A stretch of 32,181 bases of DNA from Bacillota bacterium (GCA_017442785.1 JAFRZB010000024.1:1-32181), one strand, 5' to 3'. Numbered from the stretch's first letter, positions 7,738-22,625 are shown. The notes: generated from the letters alone by a model not told the origin. A program made the numbers and translations.

Positions 7738-7768
7738 AACTTGTTATAAAATGGAGGTCTGTACAAAA

Positions 7769-9214
7769 ATGACACTTAAAAATATAAAAAAGTCCGCTGC
7801 AGCTGCAGTCCTGCTGGCACTGGTGCTGATGCTTACGGCCTGCGGGGATCCCGGGCAGACCAATAACGCCGCGGGCAACAATTCCAATACACCCGGCGGC
7901 AATTCGGCAGTTCCGGCAGATCCGTCCAACACCGTACCGACGCCCGGCGGCAACACCAATGACGTCACGGATCCCGACGCGGATCTTACCCCGGTGGAGC
8001 GCGCCTACAAGCACATCAGCGAGATGTGCGCCGCGCTTAAGGATAAGGGCGAGGGCCGCATAGTCCTTACGAAGAACATCACCTCCAGGATGAGCTACAC
8101 CGGCGGCGGACCGTCCTACGAGGAGTCCTCCTCCGAGGTCTATGATACAAGCTTTTATACAGATAACAGCGGAAGGATATGCTTTGTCCGCCTGATAGAC
8201 CGCGACGGGATAGGAGTCTACTACGGAGAGCTCCAGCAGGATGGAGTGCATTACGATTATAACCTCCGCGAGCACGATGACGGCACCCGCGAATGGGTGG
8301 AGGGACCGGCTTACAACGGTGCCGTAAAGCTCCCGGCTCTTGAGGCTCTGATGCTGGACCCGCCGGAAGGGCTTGAGATAGACAACATCATCCGCGAGGG
8401 CAGCAGCTATAAGCTCATCCTTGCAAAGGGCTTCCACAGGCTGCTGACCGAGGACAGCACCGTAGATCCAGCTCTGTATACCCTGATGGACATAGGCGCG
8501 GTCTACAGCTTCGACGACAAAGGCGAGCTCACAGGCTGCACCTGGACCTACACAGAGGCCTGGGGAGACGGTGTCGCGTCCTACAGGAACGTAGTCAAGG
8601 CAGAGATGAAGCTGGATGCAGAGCACGAGATCCTTCCTCCGACCTGGTTCAGGGACGATACCAACTACGTGCGCCCCGAGTACGCGGACATTACCGAGAC
8701 CGCCAGGGAGTATCATGTCAACATCCCCGGAAAGATCATCTTCGACGTACGCGTCCCGAAGATAAAGGACAGCCTCCCCGGTGCCGACGGCATCAACAAG
8801 AGGATAGCCGAGGCCTGCGAGTTCGATCTTACCATGGACGAGACCTCCCTTAAGGAGCTCGACTACGAGTACTACGCCCTGCGCAGGACCGACTACGAGG
8901 TCTGCAGGTTCGGCAATTTCTACGAGATAATAATCACCGCCATGGACGGCATGGCCTACGGCTCGGGGACCAACGTCCAGTACTTCGTGTTCGTCTACGA
9001 CGCCGTGGGCAGCAAGGAGGCGGACGCGGAGTCCTTCCTCCAGAAGATGGGCTACACGAAGGAGGCCTTCCTTGAGGCCGCGGACGCGGACCCCGAGTAC
9101 GAGACCGTCACCGGAAAGAAGCTTACGGAAGCGTTCACCTACGAGGAGCTCCTGGAGAGATTCTACTTCGATAAGGACCAGAACCTGATATTCGTTACCG
9201 ATCTTACAGTATAG
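7769..9214 (+). CDS. Secreted lipoprotein, possible DUF3298-like C-terminal domain
   Basis: A 481-residue protein with a clear lipoprotein signal: basic start (MTLKNIKKS), hydrophobic stretch, then MLTAC with the lipidated Cys at residue 25. An Asn/Gly/Pro/Thr-rich linker (about 26-72) leads to two globular regions. The last third (from about residue 315, YHVNIPGKIIFDVRVPKI...) resembles the DUF3298/RsiV-type extracellular domain, in which a conserved INKRI-like helix follows the first strand; I am only moderately sure. Start chosen at ATG 7769 because GGAGG (7753-7757) lies 11 bases upstream; an in-frame ATG at 7751 would place that site inside the gene. The stop is 12 bases from the ABC exporter start, so it is likely co-transcribed and may act with the exporter on the outer face. 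Confidence 0.75.
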   Translation: MTLKNIKKSAAAAVLLALVLMLTACGDPGQTNNAAGNNSNTPGGNSAVPADPSNTVPTPGGNTNDVTDPDADLTPVERAYKHISEMCAALKDKGEGRIVLTKNITSRMSYTGGGPSYEESSSEVYDTSFYTDNSGRICFVRLIDRDGIGVYYGELQQDGVHYDYNLREHDDGTREWVEGPAYNGAVKLPALEALMLDPPEGLEIDNIIREGSSYKLILAKGFHRLLTEDSTVDPALYTLMDIGAVYSFDDKGELTGCTWTYTEAWGDGVASYRNVVKAEMKLDAEHEILPPTWFRDDTNYVRPEYADITETAREYHVNIPGKIIFDVRVPKIKDSLPGADGINKRIAEACEFDLTMDETSLKELDYEYYALRRTDYEVCRFGNFYEIIITAMDGMAYGSGTNVQYFVFVYDAVGSKEADAESFLQKMGYTKEAFLEAADADPEYETVTGKKLTEAFTYEELLERFYFDKDQNLIFVTDLTV

Positions 9215-9226
9215 AAAGGTCAGTTT

Positions 9227-10946
9227 ATGATAAAACGACTTGCTAAATGCATAAGGGAGTACAAGATCTTCGCCATCCTGTCTCCGCTTATGGTCATCGG
9301 CGAGGTGGTGCTGAGCGTTCTGATACCGCTCTTCATGGCAGACCTCATCGACAAAGGCATAGACGTCGGAAACATGGACGTGGTAAGGAGCATAGGCCTT
9401 AAGCTGCTGCTCCTGGCTTTAGCCTCTATGCTTCTGGGCGTCATGAGCGGAATGCTCGCCTCTACGGGAGCCGCGGGCTTTGCCAAGAACGTGCGCAGGG
9501 ACATGTACTACAACATCCAGCGCTTCTCGTTCAGCAATGTGGACAAGTTCACTCCGGCAGGCCTCGTCACCAGGATGACCCGCGACATAACCCAGGTGCA
9601 GATGTGCTACATGATGCTCACCAGGATGCTCTTCAGGGCGCCTACGAGCGTTGTGTTCGCTCTTGTGGCCGCGTTCAGGATCAACAACAGGCTGCCGTGG
9701 ATATTCGTGTGCGTGCTGCCGGTGCTGGCGGTAGGGCTGTTCCTTATCATGAAGAATGCCTTCCCGCTGTTCGAAAGGATGTTCAAGCTCTTCGACAGGC
9801 TCAACGCCGTCATACAGGAGAACGTCCGCGGCATAAGGGTAGTAAAGACCTTCGTGCGCGAAAAGGAGGAGATCTCCAAGCTGGACAGCGTCGCAACAGA
9901 GGTGAGGGACGTATCCGTAAAGGCTGAGCATATAGTGGTAATGAACGGGCCTCTGATGACCTTCTGCATGTATACCTGCATGATACTCATCTCCTGGATT
10001 GGCGCAAGGATGTGCGTCAGCGCTACCATGACCACAGGCCAGCTGATGAGCATGTTCTCCTACGTGATGCAGATACTCATGAGCCTTATGATGTCCTCCA
10101 TGCTGATACTCATGCTCACCATGTCCAAGGCGGCGGCAAAGAGGATAATAGAGGTTCTGGACGAGGAACCGGACATCAGGGAACCGGAAGAGCCTGTTAT
10201 GACAGTCGCAGACGGATCCGTGGAGTTCGAAGACGTGGACTTTGCCTACGGAAACGCCAAGCCCTGCCTTAAGGACGCGTCCTTTAAGATTGAGAGCGGG
10301 CAGACCGTAGGCATTATAGGCGGTACCGGAAGCGGAAAATCCAGCCTTGTGCAGCTGATGCCGAGGCTCTACGACGCTACTCAGGGCAGCGTATATGTCG
10401 GCGGAGTGGATGTTAAGGAAATGGATCTTACCGTCCTCAGGAAGAACGTCGCCATGGTACTGCAGAAGAACGTACTGTTTGCAGGTACCGTAGCCGAGAA
10501 CATGCGCTGGGGCAACCCCGAAGCCACGGACGAAAGAATAATATCCGCGCTTAAGACCGCTCAGGCCTGGGAATTCGTCGAAAAGCTCGAGGGCGGACTT
10601 GCCGCCGAGGTGGAACAGGGCGGAAGCAACTTCTCCGGAGGCCAGAGGCAGCGCCTTTGCATTGCAAGAGCGCTCCTGTCGGATCCCAAGATCCTGATAT
10701 TCGACGACTCCACGAGCGCCGTAGATACAGCCACTGAGGCATCCATAAGGGAAGGCCTTAAGAACGTGATGCCTGAGTGTACCAAGATAATAATAGCCCA
10801 GAGGATATCCTCCGTTAAGGACGCGGACAAGATAATCGTCCTGGACAACGGGCGCATAAGCGGCATAGGCACCCACGACGAGCTCATGAAGAGCAATATC
10901 ATCTACCAGGAAGTCTATGATTCCCAGATGAAGGGAGGCGATTTCG

Positions 10947-10954
<8 letters not shown>
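9227..10954 (+). CDS. ABC exporter half-transporter with degenerate ATP site
   Basis: 575 residues: an N-terminal six-helix exporter domain (about 15-300) and a C-terminal nucleotide-binding domain. Seen: Walker A GGTGSGKSS (365-373), signature FSGGQRQR (469-476), Walker B ILIFDDSTSAVD in which the catalytic Glu is Asp494, and a switch region IIIAQRIS where the usual His is Gln525. These two replacements are the hallmark of the non-catalytic site subunit of heterodimeric exporters such as TM287/288 or BmrCD. The canonical partner is encoded next, with an 8-base overlap. Substrates of this class range from drugs to lipids and peptides; here unknown. Confidence 0.93.
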
Positions 10955-16482
<5,528 letters not shown>

Positions 16483-16523
16483 TCTTAAGCCCTAAGCCCG
16501 AAAGGGCGGCAAACTAAAGAAAC

Positions 16524-16571
16524 GGATGCATCCGGAAGGCGGCAGAGCCTGAAGGATGCATCCTTTTTATT
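16524..16571 (+). terminator. Terminator after PFOR
   Basis: The self-complementary decamer GGATGCATCC occurs at 16524-16533 and again at 16554-16563, enclosing a small GGC/GCC hairpin, and is followed by TTTTTATT. A short GCCC-GAAA-GGGC hairpin at 16496-16507 precedes it. Together they should stop transcription from PFOR. Confidence 0.8.
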
Positions 16572-16598
16572 GTCTGTATGGTCCTGTGGTGGTATAAT
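16570..16598 (+). promoter_or_regulatory. Promoter of the phosphopolymer/choline operon
   Basis: -35 TTGTCT (16570-16575), 17-base spacer, -10 TATAAT (16593-16598) preceded by TGG, an extended -10. It overlaps the PFOR terminator tail. The predicted start near 16605 leaves only about 8 bases before ATG 16613, so the first gene has almost no leader. Confidence 0.75.
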
Positions 16599-16612
16599 CA
16601 AAAGAACGTATT

Positions 16613-18211
16613 ATGGACGATACAATGACAAAAAAGAAAAACACTTCGGCAGTCCGGCCTCTTGCGGCAGCTGCCATGATAATAGCAGCTTCGGCTCTTG
16701 CTGAAGAACTGATATTCCGCGGACTGCTGGTGCCTGGGATCAACGGCAACTGCAGCTTCTTTGGCATAGTCTTTTCCTCTGCGGTCTTTGCCGCAGCGCA
16801 TCTTATTGCGGGGAAAGGTGAAGGCCCCCGCCGCATGCTTATGCGTTTTGCCTATACAATGTCGGCCGGCCTTATCCTCGGTGTTTCTGCTGCCGCATCC
16901 GGCGGCATACTTCTTCCTTTCGTCCTTCACTGCGCGGTAAACCTTGCTTTAGCCGCGCGGTACGGTCACGTTATCACTCCGCTCTCTCTGTACATAGACC
17001 CCGGCACCGGAAGCATGCTGTTTACGGTGCTCATCGGAGTTATAAGCGCGGCGGTCTATTCCGTAAGGCTGTTTGCGGTAAAGCTTAAAATGCGCGTGGG
17101 CAGCAAGGGCGCTGAGGAGGAAGAAAAGACTCCTCTTGTGGTATTCTCGGACAACAAGCGCTACTGGAACGTCTTTGAGCCCGTCTGCAGGGAGCTTTCC
17201 GCGCGGGGCAGGAAGATCACCTATCTTACCGCCTCCGAAGACGATCCGGTGTTTAAGTGCGGCATCGAAAACATTAAGGCGGAATACATAGGCTCCGGCA
17301 GCAGCATGTTCGGACGCCTCAACAACCTGAACGCGTCCGTGGTGCTCTCCACCACGCCCGGACTGGACGTCTACCAGTGGAAGCGCTCTGCTAAGGTGGA
17401 TAAATACGTTCACATACCCCATGCGGCAAGCGAAATAGTGCTCTACCGCATGTTCGGGATAGATTACTACGACAGCGTCCTGCTCTCAGGAAAGTACCAG
17501 GAGGAGGACATACGGGCCCTGGAAAGCCTAAGGAAGCTTCCTGCAAAGGACCTTGTCATGGCCGGCATTCCTTATATGGATGAGATGGCAAAAAGGTTTG
17601 CCTCAGCAGGCCCTGCGCCTGAACATCCTCTGACGGTCCTGCTTGCACCGTCCTGGGGAAAGAGCGCCATATTCTCCGTCTACGGCGGCAATATAATAGA
17701 CGTGCTCCTCAAGACAGGATATCATGTGATAGTCCGTCCCCACCCGCAGTCCGCGCAGTCAGAAAAGGAGCTCCTGGACGGCATAATGGCCGCCCATCCG
17801 GCTTCGGACCGCCTCGAATGGAACTTCGACACGGACAACTTCGAGGTGCTCAGAAGATCCGACATACTCGTCTCGGACTTCTCGGGCGTCATATTCGATT
17901 TCACCCTTATATACGATAAGCCCGTCATCTATACGAATCCCGACATAGACCTTTCCCTCTACGACGCCTGGTGGCTGGACAAGCCGATTTGGACGGCTTC
18001 GGCGCTTCCCAGGCTGGGGAGGATGCTTACCGATGACAACATGGAGGACCTCAAGTCCCTCATTGACGAATGCCTCACGGATCCCCGCTACGAGCAGGGA
18101 AGGAAAGAGGTAAAGGCCGAAACCTGGGCCTTCCCCGGACTCGGCGCAAAGAAGGCTGCGGATTACATAGAGTCCCTGCTCAGTGATAATGTAAAGAAGG
18201 AAGATAAATGA
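16613..18211 (+). CDS. Fusion: CPBP intramembrane metalloprotease domain + CDP-glycerol-type glycerophosphotransferase
   Basis: 532 residues in one uninterrupted frame. Residues about 15-120 are a compact CPBP (Abi/CAAX-like) membrane protease core with all three motifs: EELIFR (E31, E32, R36), FAAAH (F59, H63) and HCAVN (H106, N110). A link with the segment YIDPGTGSMLF (127-137) and a further membrane helix (about 136-155) lead to a cytoplasmic domain (174-522) of the Glyphos_transf family: IPHAASE (His270), RPHP (His377) and SDFSGVIFDF (421-430), the histidine and donor-site motifs of TagF-like enzymes that add glycerol-phosphate or related units. Almost no leader precedes ATG 16613 and the ribosome site is poor; ATG 16625 is an alternative start. 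The next gene begins one base after the stop. The fusion is unusual and its biological role is not known to me. Confidence 0.85.
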   Translation: MDDTMTKKKNTSAVRPLAAAAMIIAASALAEELIFRGLLVPGINGNCSFFGIVFSSAVFAAAHLIAGKGEGPRRMLMRFAYTMSAGLILGVSAAASGGILLPFVLHCAVNLALAARYGHVITPLSLYIDPGTGSMLFTVLIGVISAAVYSVRLFAVKLKMRVGSKGAEEEEKTPLVVFSDNKRYWNVFEPVCRELSARGRKITYLTASEDDPVFKCGIENIKAEYIGSGSSMFGRLNNLNASVVLSTTPGLDVYQWKRSAKVDKYVHIPHAASEIVLYRMFGIDYYDSVLLSGKYQEEDIRALESLRKLPAKDLVMAGIPYMDEMAKRFASAGPAPEHPLTVLLAPSWGKSAIFSVYGGNIIDVLLKTGYHVIVRPHPQSAQSEKELLDGIMAAHPASDRLEWNFDTDNFEVLRRSDILVSDFSGVIFDFTLIYDKPVIYTNPDIDLSLYDAWWLDKPIWTASALPRLGRMLTDDNMEDLKSLIDECLTDPRYEQGRKEVKAETWAFPGLGAKKAADYIESLLSDNVKKEDK

Positions 18212-18212
18212 G

Positions 18213-20840
18213 ATGTCTTTAGGCGCCATACTTGAGACTATCTTCATAGGGCCGCTGAAGCTGGTGTTCGAGGTGATATTCCAGCTTGCGTACATGCTGG
18301 TAGGGATACCCGGTGTCTCCATCATCTTTTTGAGCCTGGCCATGAACTTCCTGGTGCTGCCCCTGTACAGGAGGGCGGATGCCATGCAGATGCAGGCAAG
18401 GGATACCGAGGCGAGGCTGAAGAAGGGCATGGATCACATAAAGAAGACCTTCTCCGGCAGCGAGCGAATGATGATACTTCAGACCTACTACCGTCAGAAC
18501 GATTACTCGCCTCTGAACGCGCTGCACGGGTCCATATCCCTGCTTTTGGAGATACCTTTCTTTATGGCCGCTTACCAGTTCCTTTCGCATCTGGAGCTCC
18601 TGCGGGGCGTCAGCTTCGGTCCCATAGCGGACCTGGGCGTCCCCGACGGGATGATAAGCATAGGCGGCACGGCCGTCAACGTCCTTCCCATACTTATGAC
18701 GCTCATAAACTTCGCCTCCGCGGCCCTGTATCTTAAGGGCTTCCCGCTCAAGACGAAGATCCAGACCTACGGAATAGCGCTGGTGTTCCTGGTATTCCTG
18801 TACGATTCCCCTGCGGGGCTCGTGTTCTACTGGACCCTCAACAACGTGTTCTCGCTGTGCAAGAACATAGCCTACAAGATCGCCGGAAGGGCAAAGAAAG
18901 AAAAGAAAGAGAAAAAAGAGAAGAATGCTTCTGCGCGCAGGCCTGCAGCGCCTGACAGAAAGCTGTTCATTTCTGCCGCAGTATTCCTGACGCTTCTTAC
19001 GGGGCTTCTGATACCCTCTACCTACGTTGCGGCGTCTCCGCAGGAATACTTCGATACGACACTGAACTTCAGCCCGCTGTGGTACATAGTCAGCTCGGTC
19101 TGCCTTGCCGCGGGCATATTCTGCTTCTGGTTCGGCGTCTTCTACTGGCTTGCCGGTGCAAGGGGCAAGGTGGTCTTCGAAAGAGTGCTCTGGTGCTTTT
19201 GCGGCGCTGCCGTGGTGGACTACATGTTCTTCGGCACCGGGATGGGAGTGGTCTCCTCTGTGCTCAAGTACCAGAACGGGTTGTGGTACTCATTCCTTGA
19301 AGGCATACTTAACATCGTTGCCGCCGCGGCGGCTGCGGCGCTTCTGTACTTTATTGCGCGGAAGTTCAGGAACCTGCCCAAGTCTGTCCTTGCCATAGCC
19401 TCCGCCGCCGTATTAGTGATGTCCGGCATAAACATAGTTAAGTCCGGCGCTTCCATAAGAGATGCCCGGGAGAACGGCAGCGACGCCTTCGCGCACTTTA
19501 CCTTCAGCAAGGAAGGAAAGAACGTGGCAGTCCTCTTCCTGGACCGCGCCATGGGAGAATACATACCTTATATAATTAACGAAAAGCCGGAGCTTAAGAA
19601 GACCTTCGACGGATTTACCTATTATTCCAACGTCATCTCCTTCGGCGGACACACCAACATGGGTGCGCCGGCCCTTATGGGGGGCTACGAATACACCCCC
19701 GTGGAGCTGAACAGGAGGGGGGATGAATCCCTTAAGGACAAGCACAACGAGTCCCTTAAGGTGATGCCTGTGATGTTCCTTAAGGAAGGGTTTAACGTCA
19801 CTGTCTGCGACGCGCCCTACGCCAACTACAAGTGGATACCGGACATGTCCATTTACAGCGAATGGCCCGAGATCAACACCTTCATAACCAAGGGAAAGTT
19901 CAGCAGCCTTGAAAACAAGAAGCTCATGGCAGAGAGGAACAAGCGCAACTTCTTCTGCTTCTCCCTCATGAAGACCATGCCTCTTGCTGTGCAGCTGGGC
20001 ATGTACGACGACGGCAACTACCTTATGGCCGGTGACCATCTCTCCGTAGTCCAGACATGGTATGGCACCTCCAGAGCAACAGGCATCAGCGAGTCTTTCA
20101 TGGAATCGTATCAGGTCCTGCAGAATCTCAGCAGCATGACAAGGATAAGCAGCGGAAGCGACAACAACTACCTGTTCTTCTACAACGATCTGCCTCACGA
20201 GACCATGCTTCTTAAGGAGCCTGAATACGTCCCGTCAGAGGAGGTGGACAATACCGAGTTCGACAGCCTGCACAAGGACCGTTTTGCAGCGGGAGGACGC
20301 AGGATAGACATCTGGGGCGCCGAGCAGATGGCGCATTACCAGACCAACATGGCGACGCTCATGCAGATAGGGGAGTGGCTGGACTACCTGCGGGCAAACG
20401 GAGTATACGACAACACAAGGATAATACTCGTGGCGGACCACGGATACTATCTCTATCAGACACAGGAGCTTATACACCGCGAGAACGGCCGCAGGGTGGA
20501 CATAGGCAACTATTTCCCGCTCCTCATGGTAAAGGACTTCGGAAGCACCGGCTTTACCGTCTCCGATGAGTTCATGACGAATGCGGATGTGCCCTCGCTC
20601 GCGGCAGATGACATAATACAGCATCCCGTAAACCCGTTTACGGGCAGGGACATAGACATGAAAGAGAAGACCGCGCACGACCAGTTCATAATAATGTCCA
20701 GGGACTGGAGCGTGGACTCCAACGGCGGAAACACCTTTAACCCCTCCGGATGGGCCGCGGTAACGGACGACATCTGGGACAGGGATGACTGGATCTTCAT
20801 AAACGACGATATAGTGCTTACAGAGCATAAGATACCTTAA
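18213..20840 (+). CDS. Fusion: YidC/Oxa1-like domain + sulfatase/LTA-synthase-like phosphotransferase
   Basis: 875 residues. Residues 1-225 follow the YidC/Oxa1 insertase pattern, including the NDYSPLNALHGSISLLLEIP loop and SPAGLVFYWTLNNVFSL (199-215), but the position of the functionally important groove arginine in the first core helix is Asn45. A Lys-rich linker (228-250) and about five membrane helices (250-410) lead to an extracellular alkaline-phosphatase-superfamily domain (about 435-830): LFLDRAMGEY (Asp444, metal ligand), SFGGHTNMGAPALMGG (Thr481, possible nucleophile), His708, and ADHG (Asp742, His743). This is the layout of lipoteichoic acid synthase and phosphoethanolamine transferases. 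It may attach or polymerise phospho-units on the outer membrane face. It sits between a glycerophosphotransferase fusion and CDP-choline genes. Substrates are inferred only. Confidence 0.82.
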   Translation: MSLGAILETIFIGPLKLVFEVIFQLAYMLVGIPGVSIIFLSLAMNFLVLPLYRRADAMQMQARDTEARLKKGMDHIKKTFSGSERMMILQTYYRQNDYSPLNALHGSISLLLEIPFFMAAYQFLSHLELLRGVSFGPIADLGVPDGMISIGGTAVNVLPILMTLINFASAALYLKGFPLKTKIQTYGIALVFLVFLYDSPAGLVFYWTLNNVFSLCKNIAYKIAGRAKKEKKEKKEKNASARRPAAPDRKLFISAAVFLTLLTGLLIPSTYVAASPQEYFDTTLNFSPLWYIVSSVCLAAGIFCFWFGVFYWLAGARGKVVFERVLWCFCGAAVVDYMFFGTGMGVVSSVLKYQNGLWYSFLEGILNIVAAAAAAALLYFIARKFRNLPKSVLAIASAAVLVMSGINIVKSGASIRDARENGSDAFAHFTFSKEGKNVAVLFLDRAMGEYIPYIINEKPELKKTFDGFTYYSNVISFGGHTNMGAPALMGGYEYTPVELNRRGDESLKDKHNESLKVMPVMFLKEGFNVTVCDAPYANYKWIPDMSIYSEWPEINTFITKGKFSSLENKKLMAERNKRNFFCFSLMKTMPLAVQLGMYDDGNYLMAGDHLSVVQTWYGTSRATGISESFMESYQVLQNLSSMTRISSGSDNNYLFFYNDLPHETMLLKEPEYVPSEEVDNTEFDSLHKDRFAAGGRRIDIWGAEQMAHYQTNMATLMQIGEWLDYLRANGVYDNTRIILVADHGYYLYQTQELIHRENGRRVDIGNYFPLLMVKDFGSTGFTVSDEFMTNADVPSLAADDIIQHPVNPFTGRDIDMKEKTAHDQFIIMSRDWSVDSNGGNTFNPSGWAAVTDDIWDRDDWIFINDDIVLTEHKIP

Positions 20841-20852
20841 GGAGGAACGGAT

Positions 20853-21725
20853 TTGAGCATAAAGGTCGACAATGCCGTGATTATGGCGGCTGGCACTTCC
20901 AGCCGTTTTGCTCCGCTCTCGTACGAAAGGCCCAAGGCCCTTATCGAGGTGCGCGGAGAGATACTCATCGAAAGAGAGATAAAGCAGCTTAAGGACGCCG
21001 GGATAGACGAGATAATACTCGTTACAGGCTACATGAAGGAGCAGTTCGGGTATCTTAAGGACAAATTTGGCATAGAGCTGGTAAACAACCCGGACTATCT
21101 GGTACGCAACAACAACTCCACGCTCTGGGCGGTAAAGGACAGGCTCCGCAACACCTACATCTGTTCTTCCGACAACTATTTTACGGAGGATCCGTTTGAA
21201 AAAGAAGTTGATTATCCGTACTACGCTGCGGTATATTCAAAGGGGAAGACCGCGGAGTGGTGCATGACGGAGGATAAGGACGGCTGGATAGATTCCGTGA
21301 CCATAGGAGGCCATGACGCCTGGTACATGCTGGGCCACGCCTTCTGGGACGAGACCTTCAGCAGGAAGTTCATCAGCATACTTGAGGACATCTACGAGCT
21401 TCCGGAAACGAAGGGACTTCTTTGGGAGGCCATATACATGCGCCGTCTGGACGACCTGAAGCTTAAGATGAGGCGCTACCCGGACGACATGATATTCGAG
21501 TTCGATACCCTGGACGAGCTCAGGGCCTTCGATAAGAGCTACGTAAGCGATACACGCTCGGAGATATTAAAGGGCATAGCGGGAAGGCTCGGCTGCAGCG
21601 AGGCGGAAATAACGGAAGTCAACGCGTATAAGAACGCTGACAACGCCGCCGCCGGGATACGCTTCCGCGCTCTGGGAAAGCATTGGGAATACGATTACAC
21701 AACTCAGTTGGAGAGGAAGATATAA
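20853..21725 (+). CDS. LicC-like nucleotidyltransferase (probable phosphocholine cytidylyltransferase)
   Basis: 290 residues. The N-terminal sugar-nucleotidyltransferase fold shows MAAGTSSRFAPLSYERPKAL (11-30) with the nucleotide-binding loop and Lys28, and SSDNYF with metal-binding Asp107. NNNSTLWAVKD resembles the LicC acceptor region. LicC makes CDP-choline from CTP and phosphocholine. The last 70 residues (from about 225) form an extra C-terminal helical domain beyond the usual LicC length. The start is TTG 20853, with GGAGG (20841-20845) seven bases upstream; no better ATG fits. The choline-kinase-like gene follows after three bases, which supports the substrate. Sugar-phosphate or other aminoalcohol-phosphate substrates remain possible. 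Confidence 0.8.
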   Translation: MSIKVDNAVIMAAGTSSRFAPLSYERPKALIEVRGEILIEREIKQLKDAGIDEIILVTGYMKEQFGYLKDKFGIELVNNPDYLVRNNNSTLWAVKDRLRNTYICSSDNYFTEDPFEKEVDYPYYAAVYSKGKTAEWCMTEDKDGWIDSVTIGGHDAWYMLGHAFWDETFSRKFISILEDIYELPETKGLLWEAIYMRRLDDLKLKMRRYPDDMIFEFDTLDELRAFDKSYVSDTRSEILKGIAGRLGCSEAEITEVNAYKNADNAAAGIRFRALGKHWEYDYTTQLERKI

Positions 21726-21728
21726 GAG

Positions 21729-22625
21729 ATGAGAGAAATAGTTAAGGAAGATCTGCCTAAGATAGCGGCATTGGTAAAGAAAGTCCTCGGCGAGGACAGC
21801 TATGCTTCCGTTGAAAGGCTCGGAGGGCTTACCAACCATTCTTATCATGTGATCCTTAATGACGGCAGGGAATATGTCGTAAGGATACCGGGAGAAGGCA
21901 CTGAAGAACTCATAGTAAGGGGCGACGAGAAGAAGAGCACTGAGCTCGCCTGCAGGGTGGGCGTGGACGCTCAGATGCTCTACTTCGGCGACGACGGATC
22001 CAAGGTGACAGAGTACGTGCCGGGCGCGGTCACCATGTCCGCGGAGACGCTCAAGGATCCCGTACGCATCAAAAAGATGGCCGAGATCTACAAGACCATA
22101 CACAACTGCGGAGAGGATACCGGAGTTCCTTTCGAGGTCTTCGACATGGCCGCGGGCTACGAAAAGATAATAGCGGACCTTAACGTTCCGATGTTCCCGG
22201 ACTTTGCGGAGCAGGAGAAGAAGGTCATGGAGATAAAGAAAGACGTCGACGCTCTGGTGCATCCCGTAAAGGTGCCGTGCCACAACGATCCTCTCTGCGA
22301 GAACTGGGTGGAAGGCAACGGAAGGCTCTATCTGATAGACTGGGAGTACGCCGGAATGAACGACGGCATGTGGGATCTCTCCGACGTATCCATAGAGGCC
22401 TCCTACAGCGAAGCGGAGGACGATCTTCTTCTTGAGGATTATTTTGGAAGAAAGGCCACCGTCACCGATAAAAAGCACTTCCTTGCCAATAAGATCTACG
22501 TGGATTACCTGTGGACGCTCTGGGCAAAGACAAGAGTTCCTTACAGCGGACAGGACATGGAAGACTGGGCAGCCGAACGCTACGCAAGGATGAAGGACAA
22601 CATAGCAGCCTTCGAAAAGCTCTGA
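21729..22625 (+). CDS. LicA-like choline kinase (APH fold)
   Basis: 298 residues of the aminoglycoside-phosphotransferase/choline kinase fold. Seen: N-lobe LGGLTNHSYHV (31-41), where LicA-type kinases bind ATP; the catalytic loop CHNDPLCENWV with His185, Asp187 and Asn192; and the metal-binding LIDWEYAGMND with Asp204. The wording of both C-lobe motifs is that of choline/ethanolamine kinases rather than of drug-resistance enzymes. It would phosphorylate choline for the LicC-like enzyme encoded just before it. In pneumococcus and Haemophilus the pair LicA-LicC feeds phosphocholine to surface polymers through LicD; no LicD is seen in this window. Confidence 0.85.
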   Translation: MREIVKEDLPKIAALVKKVLGEDSYASVERLGGLTNHSYHVILNDGREYVVRIPGEGTEELIVRGDEKKSTELACRVGVDAQMLYFGDDGSKVTEYVPGAVTMSAETLKDPVRIKKMAEIYKTIHNCGEDTGVPFEVFDMAAGYEKIIADLNVPMFPDFAEQEKKVMEIKKDVDALVHPVKVPCHNDPLCENWVEGNGRLYLIDWEYAGMNDGMWDLSDVSIEASYSEAEDDLLLEDYFGRKATVTDKKHFLANKIYVDYLWTLWAKTRVPYSGQDMEDWAAERYARMKDNIAAFEKL

